Part shown: positions 52,701 through 60,916 of the stretch, piece after piece | How the letters are laid out: each line of letters begins with the position of its first letter | Position numbering within the stretch: the stretch's first letter is position 1 | DNA from: Larkinella insperata | GTDB taxonomy: Bacteria > Bacteroidota > Bacteroidia > Cytophagales > Spirosomataceae | Length of the DNA: 64,000 bases | Direction: 5' to 3' | NCBI RefSeq assembly: GCF_026248825.1 | Contig: NZ_CP110973.1 | Span: forward strand, 6,407,501 to 6,471,500 | The notes under the pieces: generated by a model | Database searches by the model: none | The model's input: only the letters and a program-made list of their open reading frames with translations | What the model was told of the DNA's origin: nothing | Translations under genes and position numbers: made by a program

Positions 52701-53771
52701 ATTTTTGACCGGTTTTATCAAGTGGATGACTCCCGAACGCGCCAGCAACAGGGCACGGGCATCGGTCTGGCCCTGGTGAAAGAACTGGTGGATTTGCAGG
52801 GTGGTCGCATTACCGTCAACCGGCTAGACAACACAGAATTACCCTGGCAGACGCGCTTTCAGGTGTGGTTACCCTGCCGACCGGCCGGGGCCAGTAACGT
52901 TGCCCCGAATGATTCTATACGTTTCTCCCAATTCGAACCTACCATCGTCAGGGTGCCGTGGCTTTCCGAGCCCTCCGTCATGGCGTCCGCAGGGCAGGAA
53001 ACCGAACCTCAGGAAGGCCCCCTGCTGCTGGTGGTTGAAGACAACGACGAACTGGCCGAATTCATTGCCGACAACCTGCCACGCTCCCACCGCGTCGTTC
53101 GGGCGGCCAATGGAGCCGAAGGCGTGAAACTGGCCCTCGATCAGATTCCGGATTTGGTGATCAGTGATGTGCTGATGCCGGTTATGGATGGCTACACGCT
53201 CTGCCAGCACCTGAAGCAGGATGAGCGCACCAGCCACATCCCGGTTATTTTACTAACGGCCAAGGCCACGTTGGAAAGCCGGTTCGAAGGGCTTTCTCGC
53301 GGGGCGGACGATTACCTCATCAAGCCGTTCCACGTTCAGGAACTGCAACTGCGGGTGCACAACCTGCTGGAACGGCAGCGTCGGATGCGGGCCTGGATAA
53401 AAGCGTCGCTGGTGTCGCATCTGGATTTGCCCGAAGTGGTGGAGTCGTTGCCCACGGATCCCTTCCTGGAGAAGCTCTACGGGATTATTGAAAAGCACCT
53501 GGAAAATTCAAATTTTGGCGTGGAGGAACTGGCGACCGAGATTGCCATAAGCCGCACCACCTTAAACCGGAAACTTAAAGCTTTGACGGGTTTATCCACC
53601 CGGGATTTGATCCGCAATTACCGGCTCCGGCAAGCGAGGGAATTGCTCCGGCAGGGTTACAACAGTTCAGAAACAGCCTACCGGGTTGGCTTCGAAAGTC
53701 CGGCCTATTTCACCAAGAGCTTCCGGGAGTTTTACGGCATGACCCCGCTGGAGTATGTCCGCCAGTCCTAA
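49743..53771 (+). CDS. Hybrid two-component system protein (propeller sensor, kinase, receiver, AraC)
   Basis: A 1342-residue one-protein phosphorelay of the Bacteroidota HTCS type. It has a signal peptide (to ~28), a periplasmic two-propeller sensor of Reg_prop repeats (~35-660, for example FIWVATRDGLSRFDG, LWMGTNQGLCRLNRRTF) and a Y_Y_Y domain (~690-755, YRYQLQGLDDNWIETDQPQT). One membrane segment (~763-785) precedes HisKA with phospho-acceptor His826 (FTNITHEFRTPL), the HATPase (N box NLVSNAIKF, DTGIGIP, GTGIGLALVKEL), the receiver with phospho-acceptor Asp1142 (DLVISDVLMP) and an AraC-type HTH (SRTTLNRKLKAL...YFTKSFREFYGMTPLEY). In the phylum such proteins often sense glycan products and control adjacent genes. 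The divergent T9SS protein or the TonB receptor are candidate targets. Confidence 0.95.
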   Translation: MKFFAKIYCRVLWAFSLLLTNCSLFAQSSQLPRPVPINYQQGLPQAFVTSIVQDQQGFIWVATRDGLSRFDGHQFKTFQPSTDGRPSLSYTSITKLQVDDQGQIWIFTEQGGIDMLNPETELFTNFSQLPFFQRAFGKRSILGFYPDHHNRLWVSFANDGLACIDLKTRRFRWFPPNNHPTTLTLAGRSILEDRFQTVWITTNTGLAYFDENTQRFVAKSPDNLPEKDRIHTLDQRPTGELILGSDNFFSVWDARNGTLRPHALPAKSEGKNYWGFQIARDSRGVIYAAYRNYLFRYTEERGPQIIAHFPQFSKRCLSLFIDQSDVLWMGTDGSGILKYDLRAHQFQTASYETAFFQDLLHSWLAASPRLSADELAVDPYFFRYTIDQQGVIWMNTGLATCYQLDLATRQLRKLPLPARWPNSPKPTKPMVTDEQNRVLVLDAGQLWRYEPDQKEWVRLPHQFDPALTGEVVQMVIDPRAFWLATAQNGLFRLDRRTNQLRQFTHQPTVATSLSSNILISLSDDPERPDRLWIGTFGSGLSIFDKRTGRSRRLTTANGLPNNVIYSVIPDQNRYLWMGTNQGLCRLNRRTFQTKTYTHEDGLLADEFNRFHYLKLPNDSIILAGLEGFTAFHPARLADDHFQPRVELTQLMIHNKTIASGDESPLTQPIQGVDRIELPHNQNFLTIRFAALQFNNPPKNRYRYQLQGLDDNWIETDQPQTVYTSLPPGRYTLLLNASNTSRIWSSQVRRLSVIIHPPWWATWWAYGLYVLIVVGLVWAFVRSYINRLRLRQTMQLHLQKIAFQNKETQQLRSLDELKTRFFTNITHEFRTPLTLIMAPVESLLTDLQDTTYAKRLGLISRNAKQLLGLINQLLELTKLDAHLMLVEETIGWPGSFVKSLVQPFEELAQAKNIQLTYTSEVTSPYWFDREKLERIISNLVSNAIKFTTSDATDGTMGKVAVRLAEKNGLLLTVTDTGIGIPPKQLPHIFDRFYQVDDSRTRQQQGTGIGLALVKELVDLQGGRITVNRLDNTELPWQTRFQVWLPCRPAGASNVAPNDSIRFSQFEPTIVRVPWLSEPSVMASAGQETEPQEGPLLLVVEDNDELAEFIADNLPRSHRVVRAANGAEGVKLALDQIPDLVISDVLMPVMDGYTLCQHLKQDERTSHIPVILLTAKATLESRFEGLSRGADDYLIKPFHVQELQLRVHNLLERQRRMRAWIKASLVSHLDLPEVVESLPTDPFLEKLYGIIEKHLENSNFGVEELATEIAISRTTLNRKLKALTGLSTRDLIRNYRLRQARELLRQGYNSSETAYRVGFESPAYFTKSFREFYGMTPLEYVRQS

Positions 53772-53912
53772 CCGAAAACGGCGGGTTGAAACGGCGGGCG
53801 TCGTCACTGGCCTAGTCTCGTTTCGGGAAGGTATTCGGGTAAACCGTTTTCATTCGTTAACGGGAAATTTATCGTAGGAAAGATATTTGTAGCCATTCAT
53901 TATCTTCTTTCC

Positions 53913-53920
53913 TATATTTG
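53913..53920 (+). promoter_or_regulatory. Candidate -7 element of the thi operon
   Basis: TATATTTG matches TAnnTTTG. A TTTG at 53886-53889 is 23 bases upstream and could serve as the -33 element. It lies 20 bases before the TPP riboswitch. Confidence 0.6.
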
Positions 53921-53940
53921 CCCAGCTTAACACAAGCCAA

Positions 53941-54021
53941 ACTTTAGGGGTGTTCGCCTTCGGGCGGGCTGAGATGATACCCTCTGAACCTGAACAGGGT
54001 AATGCCTGCGAAGGGAAAAGT
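53941..54021 (+). promoter_or_regulatory. TPP riboswitch (THI element)
   Basis: The conserved core is present in order: GGGGTG, GGCTGAGATGATACCC (P2/P3 side), CTGAACCTGAACAGGGTAATG (split as CTGAACCTGA / ACAGGGTAATG) and CCTGCGAAGGGA. P1 can form between ACTTT (53941-53945) and AAAGT (54017-54021). It binds thiamine pyrophosphate and lowers expression of the thi operon that follows. Confidence 0.95.
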
Positions 54022-54032
54022 GACTCGTTGGA

Positions 54033-54064
54033 CCAAACCGTACGTGGCTGCGTAGGTGGTTTGG
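54033..54064 (+). promoter_or_regulatory. Hairpin after the TPP aptamer, possible expression platform
   Basis: CCAAACC (54033-54039) pairs with GGTTTGG (54058-54064), and TACG with CGTA inside it. CCATTCATTTTC follows, with only a weak T-run. It lies between aptamer and thiS and could act as a terminator or a competing structure. Confidence 0.5.
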
Positions 54065-54119
54065 CCATTCATTTTCATCCTCCCCGCTGTTTGGCCGAAC
54101 CGAAACCGGTAGCCAAATC

Positions 54120-54323
54120 ATGCAAGTCAAACTCAATTCAAAACCCGTCGATTGTCCGCCAGCCAGTACGCTGCTGGGGCTGTTGCAAACCCTTGGTCTG
54201 TCCGACCAGAAAGGCATTGCCGTAGCCTGCAACGACCGCATCATTCCCCGCGCCCGCTGGGGCCAGACTTCCCTTCAGGAAGCCGATTCCATCACGCTTA
54301 TTCAAGCCACTCAGGGAGGATAA
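54120..54323 (+). CDS. thiS: Sulfur carrier protein ThiS
   Basis: A 67-residue ubiquitin-like sulfur carrier ending in the Gly-Gly required for adenylation by ThiF and thiocarboxylation. It donates sulfur to ThiG for the thiazole ring. First gene of the operon, two bases before thiC. Fold residues LNSKPVDCPPASTLLGLLQTLGL are typical. Confidence 0.95.
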   Translation: MQVKLNSKPVDCPPASTLLGLLQTLGLSDQKGIAVACNDRIIPRARWGQTSLQEADSITLIQATQGG

Positions 54324-54325
54324 TT

Positions 54326-56203
54326 ATGAGCCAGAAAACCGAGAAACAGCCTGCACCGCCGTCCATCACCCGCGAACCGCTGACGGGATCGCGCAAAATT
54401 TACGTACCCGGTCAATTGCACAACATTCGCGTGGCCATGCGCGAAATTTTGGTTTCGGATACCGTCAGCCACCTCAACGGTCCGGAAATCAGAACCGCCA
54501 ACGCGCCCGTTACCGTCTACGACACCAGCGGCCCGTACACGGATCCGGCGGTGCCCATCGACCTGCAAAAAGGCCTGCCCCGGCTGCGGGAATCCTGGAT
54601 TCGGGAGCGTAACGATGTGGAAGAACTACCGGATTTTTCCTCTGATTACTGCCGCCAGCGTATGTCCGATACCCGACTGGATTCGTTGCGGTTCGAGCAC
54701 ATCCGTAAGCCGCTGCGGGCCAAACCGGGCCAGAACGTCACGCAGTTGCACTACGCGCGTCAGGGAATCATTACGCCGGAGATGGAATACATTGCTATCC
54801 GCGAAAATCAGCGCATTGACGCCATTCGGGGGGCTGACCCGCTGAAAGAGCAGCACCCCGGCAACAGCTTCGGAGCCAACACGCCAAAAGGCTTCATCAC
54901 GCCGGAATTTGTGCGGCAGGAAGTGGCCGCTGGCCGGGCCATCATCCCCTCGAACATCAACCACCCGGAAAGTGAGCCAATGATTATCGGGCGTAATTTT
55001 CTGGTAAAAATCAACACTAACATCGGTAATTCGGTGGTGACGTCGAGCATCGAGGAAGAGGTCGAAAAGGCGGTATGGAGTTGCCGCTGGGGGGGCGATA
55101 CGCTGATGGATTTATCGACGGGCAAGCACATTCACGAAACCCGGGAGTGGATTATCCGTAACTGCCCGGTGCCCGTCGGAACCGTGCCGATTTATCAGGC
55201 GCTCGAAAAAGTGAACGGTAAAGCCGAAGACCTGACTTGGGCGCTTTTCCGCGACACGCTCATCGAGCAAGCCGAACAGGGGGTCGATTATTTCACCATT
55301 CACGCGGGCGTTCGGCTGCGTTACATTCCGCTGACGGCCAAGCGGGTAACGGGCATCGTGTCGCGGGGTGGCAGTATTCTGGCCAAGTGGTGTCTGGCGC
55401 ATCATCGGGAAAATTTCCTGTATACGCACTTCGAGGAAATCTGCGAAATCATGAAAGCCTATGACGTGGCGTTCTCGCTGGGCGACGGTCTGCGGCCCGG
55501 TTCCATTGCCGACGCCAACGACGCGGCCCAGTTTGCCGAACTCGAAACGCTGGGCGAACTGACCAAAATCGCCTGGAAACACGATGTACAGGTGATGATC
55601 GAAGGCCCTGGTCACGTACCGATGCACCTGATCAAGGAGAACATGGAAAAGCAGCTTCAGCACTGCGACGAAGCACCGTTTTACACTCTTGGGCCGCTGA
55701 CAACCGACATTGCGCCCGGTTACGACCACATCACATCCGCCATCGGAGCGGCCATGATTGGTTGGTACGGAACGGCCATGCTCTGCTACGTGACGCCGAA
55801 AGAGCATCTGGGGCTGCCCAACAAAAAAGACGTCAAAGACGGAGTGATTACCTACAAGATTGCCGCCCATGCCGCCGATTTGGCCAAGGGTCATCCGGGG
55901 GCGCAATACCGCGACAATGCCCTGAGCAAAGCCCGCTTCGAGTTCCGGTGGGAAGACCAGTTCAACCTGTCGCTGGACCCCGACACGGCCCGATCTTTCC
56001 ACGACGAAACGTTGCCCGCCGAAGGGGCTAAAATTGCCCATTTCTGTTCAATGTGCGGCCCGCATTTCTGCTCAATGAAGATCACGCAGGATGTTCGCGC
56101 GTACGCGGAGCAGCAGGGATTAGCCGAAGCGGATGTGCTGGATAAGGCGATGGAAACCAAAGCGAAGGAGTTTGTCGAGCAGGGCGCTCAGATTTATCAA
56201 TAA
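54326..56203 (+). CDS. thiC: Phosphomethylpyrimidine synthase ThiC
   Basis: Radical-SAM enzyme converting aminoimidazole ribotide to HMP phosphate, the pyrimidine half of thiamine. ATG 54326 is chosen because it directly follows thiS and the frame upstream is thiS in another reading. 625 residues. The C-terminal CX2CX4C cluster motif is Cys574, Cys577, Cys582 (FCSMCGPHFC). Conserved blocks include RQGIITPEMEYIAIRE, GVDYFTIHAGV, SRGGSILAKWCL and EGPGHVPMHLI. Length is normal for the bacterial long form. Confidence 0.97.
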   Translation: MSQKTEKQPAPPSITREPLTGSRKIYVPGQLHNIRVAMREILVSDTVSHLNGPEIRTANAPVTVYDTSGPYTDPAVPIDLQKGLPRLRESWIRERNDVEELPDFSSDYCRQRMSDTRLDSLRFEHIRKPLRAKPGQNVTQLHYARQGIITPEMEYIAIRENQRIDAIRGADPLKEQHPGNSFGANTPKGFITPEFVRQEVAAGRAIIPSNINHPESEPMIIGRNFLVKINTNIGNSVVTSSIEEEVEKAVWSCRWGGDTLMDLSTGKHIHETREWIIRNCPVPVGTVPIYQALEKVNGKAEDLTWALFRDTLIEQAEQGVDYFTIHAGVRLRYIPLTAKRVTGIVSRGGSILAKWCLAHHRENFLYTHFEEICEIMKAYDVAFSLGDGLRPGSIADANDAAQFAELETLGELTKIAWKHDVQVMIEGPGHVPMHLIKENMEKQLQHCDEAPFYTLGPLTTDIAPGYDHITSAIGAAMIGWYGTAMLCYVTPKEHLGLPNKKDVKDGVITYKIAAHAADLAKGHPGAQYRDNALSKARFEFRWEDQFNLSLDPDTARSFHDETLPAEGAKIAHFCSMCGPHFCSMKITQDVRAYAEQQGLAEADVLDKAMETKAKEFVEQGAQIYQ

Positions 56204-56211
56204 GCCGAAAA

Positions 56212-56853
56212 ATGAGCATGAAGATTAGCCAATTACACTATATCACCACCTCCCCCGAACAGGCCGACGCGGCTTGTCGGGCGGGGGTAGACTGGGTGCA
56301 GTTGCGGGTTAAAAACCGCAGCGCAGCCGATTGGAAGGCGCTGGCCCTCGACACGCTGGCCGTTTGCCGCCAGTACAACGCCCGGCTGATCATTAACGAT
56401 AACGTGGTCCTGGCCGGTGAAATCGGTGCCGATGGCGTTCACGTCGGGAAAGAGGACCTGCCCGTGGCCAAAGCCCGGCGGTTGCTGGGCCCTTCGGTGA
56501 TTATCGGCGGCACGGCCAACACCTTAGAGGACATGCGAGCCCACCACGCTGCTGGAGCAACCTACATTGGTCTTGGGCCGTACCGATTCACGAATACCAA
56601 GGAAAAATTAAGCCCTATTCTGGGCCTGGAAGGCTACCACAACTTACTGACTGCTTGCGCATCCGAAGGGTTTTCGCTGCCGATCATCGCTATTGGTGGC
56701 ATTGAGGTGGCCGACGTATCGGCGCTCCTTCGGGAAGGGGTACACGGCATTGCCGTTTCGGCGGCTATTACCCGCGATCCCCAACGGCAGGTGCCCGCCT
56801 TCTGGCAGGCCATTCAAACGGTTACACCCTATTCAACGCTGGAAAAACAATGA
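56212..56853 (+). CDS. thiE: Thiamine-phosphate synthase ThiE
   Basis: Couples HMP diphosphate with thiazole phosphate. A 213-residue TIM barrel with VQLRVKNRSAADW (substrate entry), LIINDNVVLAGEIGADGVHVGKEDL, GTANTLEDM, YIGLGPYRFTNTK and IIAIGGI. Start at 56212 or two codons later at 56218. Its stop overlaps the thiG start (ATGA). Confidence 0.93.
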   Translation: MSMKISQLHYITTSPEQADAACRAGVDWVQLRVKNRSAADWKALALDTLAVCRQYNARLIINDNVVLAGEIGADGVHVGKEDLPVAKARRLLGPSVIIGGTANTLEDMRAHHAAGATYIGLGPYRFTNTKEKLSPILGLEGYHNLLTACASEGFSLPIIAIGGIEVADVSALLREGVHGIAVSAAITRDPQRQVPAFWQAIQTVTPYSTLEKQ

Positions 56854-57635
56854 ACGAAGTGATTTCACAACCCCTGCAAATTGCGGATAAAACCTTTTCG
56901 TCGCGCCTGTTTACGGGCACCGGCAAGTTTAGCTCAACCGACCTGATGGAAGCGGCCCTGCTGGCTTCCGGTTCCGAACTGGTGACGGTGGCGCTGAAAC
57001 GCGTTGATTTGGCCAATAACAACGACGATACGCTGCTGCACCTGAAGGCTCCGCACTTGAACTTGCTGCCCAACACCTCCGGGGTGCGCACCGCCCGCGA
57101 AGCCGTGTTTGCCGCCGAACTGGCCCGCGAAGCACTCGAAACCAACTGGCTTAAACTGGAAATTCACCCCGACCCGCGCTACCTGCTGCCCGATCCCATC
57201 GAAACGCTGAAAGCCGCCGAAGAGCTGGTCAAGTTGGGGTTTGTCGTACTGCCCTACATCCACGCCGATCCGGTGCTGTGCAAGCGGCTCGAAGCGGTTG
57301 GTGTGGCTGCCGTGATGCCGTTGGGTGCGCCCATTGGCTCGAATCGGGGGCTGCGAACGCTGGATTTTCTGGAAATCATCATCGAACAAAGCCAGGTGCC
57401 GGTGGTGGTCGATGCCGGCCTTGGTGCCCCGTCGCACGCGGCAGCCGCGATGGAACTGGGGGCCGATGCGGTGCTGGTCAATACGGCCATTGCCGTAGCC
57501 GATAACCCGGTGCAGATGGCCGTCGCCTTCAAGCTGGCCGTCGAAGCGGGGCGGCTGGCGTACGAAGCCCGGTTAGGAGCCGCTTCCCCGACCGCCGTAG
57601 CGAGTAGTCCTTTCACTGCTTTTCTGGAGGAATAA
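56850..57635 (+). CDS. thiG: Thiazole synthase ThiG
   Basis: Builds thiazole phosphate from deoxyxylulose phosphate, dehydroglycine and the ThiS thiocarboxylate. 261 residues. The Schiff-base lysine is Lys102 by family pattern (NWLKLEIHPDP). Phosphate-binding loops (MPLGAPIGSN, VVDAGLGAPSHAAAAMELGADAVLVNTAIA) are intact. It overlaps thiE by four bases and ends two bases before thiH. Confidence 0.96.
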   Translation: MNEVISQPLQIADKTFSSRLFTGTGKFSSTDLMEAALLASGSELVTVALKRVDLANNNDDTLLHLKAPHLNLLPNTSGVRTAREAVFAAELAREALETNWLKLEIHPDPRYLLPDPIETLKAAEELVKLGFVVLPYIHADPVLCKRLEAVGVAAVMPLGAPIGSNRGLRTLDFLEIIIEQSQVPVVVDAGLGAPSHAAAAMELGADAVLVNTAIAVADNPVQMAVAFKLAVEAGRLAYEARLGAASPTAVASSPFTAFLEE

Positions 57636-57637
57636 CG

Positions 57638-58777
57638 ATGTTTAGCGAACTACTGAAAAAATACAGCTGGTTGGATAGCCAGCGGGCCATTGCGACAAAA
57701 ACCGCGCGGGACGTGGAAATGGCGCTGGCCCGAACCGACCGGACGCTGGCTGATTTTCAGGCCTTGATTTCGCCGGCGGCCGCTCCGTATCTGGAAGAAA
57801 TGGCCCGCCAGAGCCACCACCTGACCCAGCAGCGGTTTGGCAAAACCATGCAGATGTACGCCCCGCTGTACTTGTCTAACGAGTGCCAGAACATCTGCAC
57901 GTACTGCGCGTTTAGCGTGGACAATAAAATCCGGCGACGAACCCTGGCCGATGACGAGATGCTGCGCGAAGCCGATGCGCTGAAAGCGATGGGGTACCAG
58001 CACGTGTTGCTCGTGACGGGTGAGGCCAACCAGACTGTCGGGGTGCCGTACCTGAAAAATGCCATTCGGTTGTTGCGCAGCCGGTTTGCCCACATTTCGA
58101 TGGAAGTCCAACCGCTCGACCAGGATGCCTACGAAGAACTGATCCCGGAAGGACTGCACACGGTGCTGGTCTATCAGGAAACCTACGACCGCGATAGTTA
58201 TAAAATCCACCATCCAAAGGGGAAAAAAGCCAGTTACCGCTATCGGGTCGAAACGCCCGACCGGCTGGGCCGCGCGGGCATTCACAAGCTGGGGCTGGGC
58301 ACCTTGCTGGGGCTGTCGGACTGGCGCACGGACAGCTTTTTTACGGCCCTGCACCTGCATTACCTGGAACGTACGTATTGGCAAACCCGCTACAGTCTGT
58401 CGTTTCCGCGTTTGCGGCCCATCGACGTACTGGGCGTGGAGGGGATAACGTCCCGAAATTTCAGCAACTGCCTGACCGACCGGGAGTTGGCCCAACTGAT
58501 TTGCGCCTACCGGCTGTTCAGTCCCGAAGTCGAATTATCGCTGTCAACGCGCGAAAGTCCGACCTTCCGCGACCACGTTATTCGGTTGGGAATCACCAGC
58601 ATCAGCGCGGGTTCGAAGACCAATCCGGGGGGCTACGTCGTGGAGCTGCAGTCACTCGAGCAGTTTGAAATTTCCGACGAACGTTCCCCGGCTGAAATGG
58701 CGGCCGTACTCCGGCGGGCCGGTTACGAGCCGGTCTGGAAAGATTGGGATTCCAGCTTAATGACCGTACATCCATGA
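57638..58777 (+). CDS. thiH: 2-iminoacetate synthase ThiH
   Basis: Radical-SAM tyrosine lyase that makes dehydroglycine for ThiG, the anaerobic-type route instead of glycine oxidase ThiO. 379 residues. CX3CX2C is Cys83, Cys87, Cys90 (NECQNICTYC). The GEANQTVGVPYL and STRESPTFRDHV blocks are typical. Stop overlaps thiF start (ATGA). Confidence 0.96.
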   Translation: MFSELLKKYSWLDSQRAIATKTARDVEMALARTDRTLADFQALISPAAAPYLEEMARQSHHLTQQRFGKTMQMYAPLYLSNECQNICTYCAFSVDNKIRRRTLADDEMLREADALKAMGYQHVLLVTGEANQTVGVPYLKNAIRLLRSRFAHISMEVQPLDQDAYEELIPEGLHTVLVYQETYDRDSYKIHHPKGKKASYRYRVETPDRLGRAGIHKLGLGTLLGLSDWRTDSFFTALHLHYLERTYWQTRYSLSFPRLRPIDVLGVEGITSRNFSNCLTDRELAQLICAYRLFSPEVELSLSTRESPTFRDHVIRLGITSISAGSKTNPGGYVVELQSLEQFEISDERSPAEMAAVLRRAGYEPVWKDWDSSLMTVHP

Positions 58778-59826
58778 CCGAGATTGAACAGGAACGATAC
58801 AGCCGCCATTTGCTCTTGCCCGAAATTGGGCTGGCAGGGCAGGAAAAGCTGAAAAGGACCCGGGTGCTGGTTATCGGCGCGGGTGGGTTGGGCTGCCCGG
58901 TGTTGCAATACCTGACCGCTGCCGGAATTGGGACGATTGACGTGGCCGATGGCGATACCGTCGCCCTGAGCAACCTCCAGCGGCAGATTCTTTTTTCGAC
59001 CGCCGACGTTGGTAAGCCCAAGGCGCAGGCGGCAGCCACCCGCTTACGGGAGCAAAATCCGCTGATAACGATTCAGGCTCATTCGACCTTTCTAACAGAC
59101 GAAAACGCCCTGGACTGGATCGCTGGTTATGACGTGGTGGTGGATGGCTCGGATAATTTTGCCACCCGGTATCTGGTCAATGACGCCTGCGTGATGCTGA
59201 ACAAACCGCTGGTGTTTGGCTCGATTTACCGGTTTGAGGGGCAGGTGAGTGTGTTCAATGTCGGCGACGGCCCCACGTATCGCTGTCTGTATCCTGATCC
59301 GAGCGATCTACCTGCCTGCGCCGAAGCGGGTGTTTTGGGGGTGCTGCCCGGCATTACAGGCTGTTTGATGGCTAATGAGGTGATCAAACTGGTGACGGGT
59401 ACGGGCGAATTGCTGAGCGGAAAACTGCTGGTTTTTAACGCGATGAAAATGAGTTTTCAGACCTTCGCGCTGGCGGCTGATCCGGCAAATAAAATCATCA
59501 TGGAACTGTCGGCGGGGCGTTCGGTATGTGCTTTACCGGTTCTGGAAATCACCCATGCTGAATACCGAAAACGGCTAGCTCAGGCGCCTGATCTACAATT
59601 AATCGATGTGCGGGAGCCGGAAGAAGCCGCCCGGCGAACGTTAGGAGGTAAGCTGATTCCATTGCGCCAATTGCTGGCACAACCGACGCTCATCCGGGCC
59701 GACCAGCCCATTGTCATTTACTGCCAGTCGGGAATGCGGAGCCGGAAAGCCGTGGAGTTTTTGCAAGCGCAAGGTTTTCAACAAGTCGTTAGTTTACAAG
59801 GAGGAATAAACGCCGTACCTGTTTAA
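58774..59826 (+). CDS. thiF: ThiF/MoeB-type adenylyltransferase with rhodanese domain
   Basis: E1-like enzyme that adenylates ThiS (or MoaD). ATG 58774 is used because it overlaps the thiH stop and starts the family fold (MTEIEQERYSRHLLLPEIG). ATP-binding GAGGLG (~37-42), DGDTVALSNLQRQILF, and the catalytic cysteine region YRCLYPDPSDLPACAEAGVLG are present. A C-terminal rhodanese domain (~255-350) has its active cysteine in VIYCQSGMRS and may transfer sulfur. Position in the operon favours ThiF. Overlaps the convergent tenI-like gene by four bases. Confidence 0.93.
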   Translation: MTEIEQERYSRHLLLPEIGLAGQEKLKRTRVLVIGAGGLGCPVLQYLTAAGIGTIDVADGDTVALSNLQRQILFSTADVGKPKAQAAATRLREQNPLITIQAHSTFLTDENALDWIAGYDVVVDGSDNFATRYLVNDACVMLNKPLVFGSIYRFEGQVSVFNVGDGPTYRCLYPDPSDLPACAEAGVLGVLPGITGCLMANEVIKLVTGTGELLSGKLLVFNAMKMSFQTFALAADPANKIIMELSAGRSVCALPVLEITHAEYRKRLAQAPDLQLIDVREPEEAARRTLGGKLIPLRQLLAQPTLIRADQPIVIYCQSGMRSRKAVEFLQAQGFQQVVSLQGGINAVPV

Positions 59827-60407
59827 GCGAGCTGCTGAACCAACTGCCGCACGGCCTGAACCGGGTCCGGGCTTTCCCACAGAGCGCCGAGGACGGCCGC
59901 TCCGTCGAAGCCAACTTGTTGTACCTGGGCAATATTATCCGATTGAATGCCGCCTAAGCCGATTAGTTTGGGTAAGGCTTCGGTGGATTGACGGAGCGTT
60001 ATAATTCTGTCGGCCTGTTCATCCAGCGTCAGGGTCGGGCCGTAACCGGGTTTGCTGATGCTGGGAAAAATCGGGCTGTAAAATACCATCTCAACGCGCC
60101 CGGCCAGCGCGGGCCAGTGGGTCAAGTCGTGAATGCTGGACGAGAAAGCCTGGCTGTCGGAGGAAATTGTCAGTCGGTCGAATTCCTTCCAATGGCGCTT
60201 AAAATGAGTATTGGGCACCGAAAAAGGCAGAATAAGCTGGGCGTGGTAGAGTTGTAAAGATTGCTTTTCTAACTGACGTCGTAGTTCGACCGAATCGAGC
60301 TGGCGAATGTACAGATACGAAAGTCCGGCTTGAAAGAGTGCCGGAATAGAGGCCCACAAAGTTGGGGAAAGTTTGGGAGTGGTTACACCAATCAAGTGGA
60401 AGGGCAT
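59823..60407 (-). CDS. TenI-like thiamine-phosphate synthase family protein
   Basis: A 194-residue ThiE/TenI-type barrel (LSYLYIRQLDSVELR, MVFYSPIFPSISKPGYG, KLIGLGGIQSDNIAQVQQ, GAAVLGALW). The entry motif and phosphate-binding residues are diverged from ThiE, so the thiazole tautomerase role of TenI is more likely than synthase activity. It runs against the thi operon and shares four bases with thiF at their 3' ends. Confidence 0.8.
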   Translation of the reverse strand: MPFHLIGVTTPKLSPTLWASIPALFQAGLSYLYIRQLDSVELRRQLEKQSLQLYHAQLILPFSVPNTHFKRHWKEFDRLTISSDSQAFSSSIHDLTHWPALAGRVEMVFYSPIFPSISKPGYGPTLTLDEQADRIITLRQSTEALPKLIGLGGIQSDNIAQVQQVGFDGAAVLGALWESPDPVQAVRQLVQQLA

Positions 60408-60916
60408 GACTTCGGAGAATGATTATGGATTGCAAAAATAGGCGATTTGCCTGAAGGACCTTAGTTTTTAACCTCTGTACCTTACCGACTTCCCTCCCCT
60501 CCGGATGACGACTAATCAGGAACTGCCAACCCATTGATCTTTATTTTCCGGCTTCCCATGCGGTTCACTTTTGAAACCGTCTTTTTAGATCAGCAAGCCC
60601 AGGGCCATTCGCTCACTTTCAACCGGTTTCTTGCCCTCCCGCTTTTAAGTCTGTGTTCAAAAACAGCGTTTATGCCTAATTTTCAGACACGATGATGGAA
60701 CCGAAAAGGCCGATTCTGAATCTACCGGACGTCGGTTGGAGCCGTCAGCGTCGGGATGGTAGTGATGGCGACGGCGACCGGAAGGCTGGCATTACTACCA
60801 CGAAGACGGTGAGCCGCACCGCAACACGGAGTGATTTCACCGAACGGACTCATACCGATTCTTATCAGTCATGCCATTTCCTGTAATTCAGCGTTCGCTT
60901 TGCTTGTAACCATACG
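60408..60916. other. Intergenic region, no gene recognised
   Basis: Short frames on either strand (for example 64 codons at 60692-60886) lack protein character. It must contain promoters of the divergent tenI-like and kinase genes, but I see no clear TAnnTTTG element. Confidence 0.5.

Noticed and set aside
55112..56041. 309-codon frame antisense to thiC
   Set aside because: Antisense of a highly conserved enzyme; no independent support.
60692..60886. 64-codon frame before the PAS kinase gene
   Set aside because: Arg/Thr/Asp-rich low-complexity translation with no conservation signal; likely chance.
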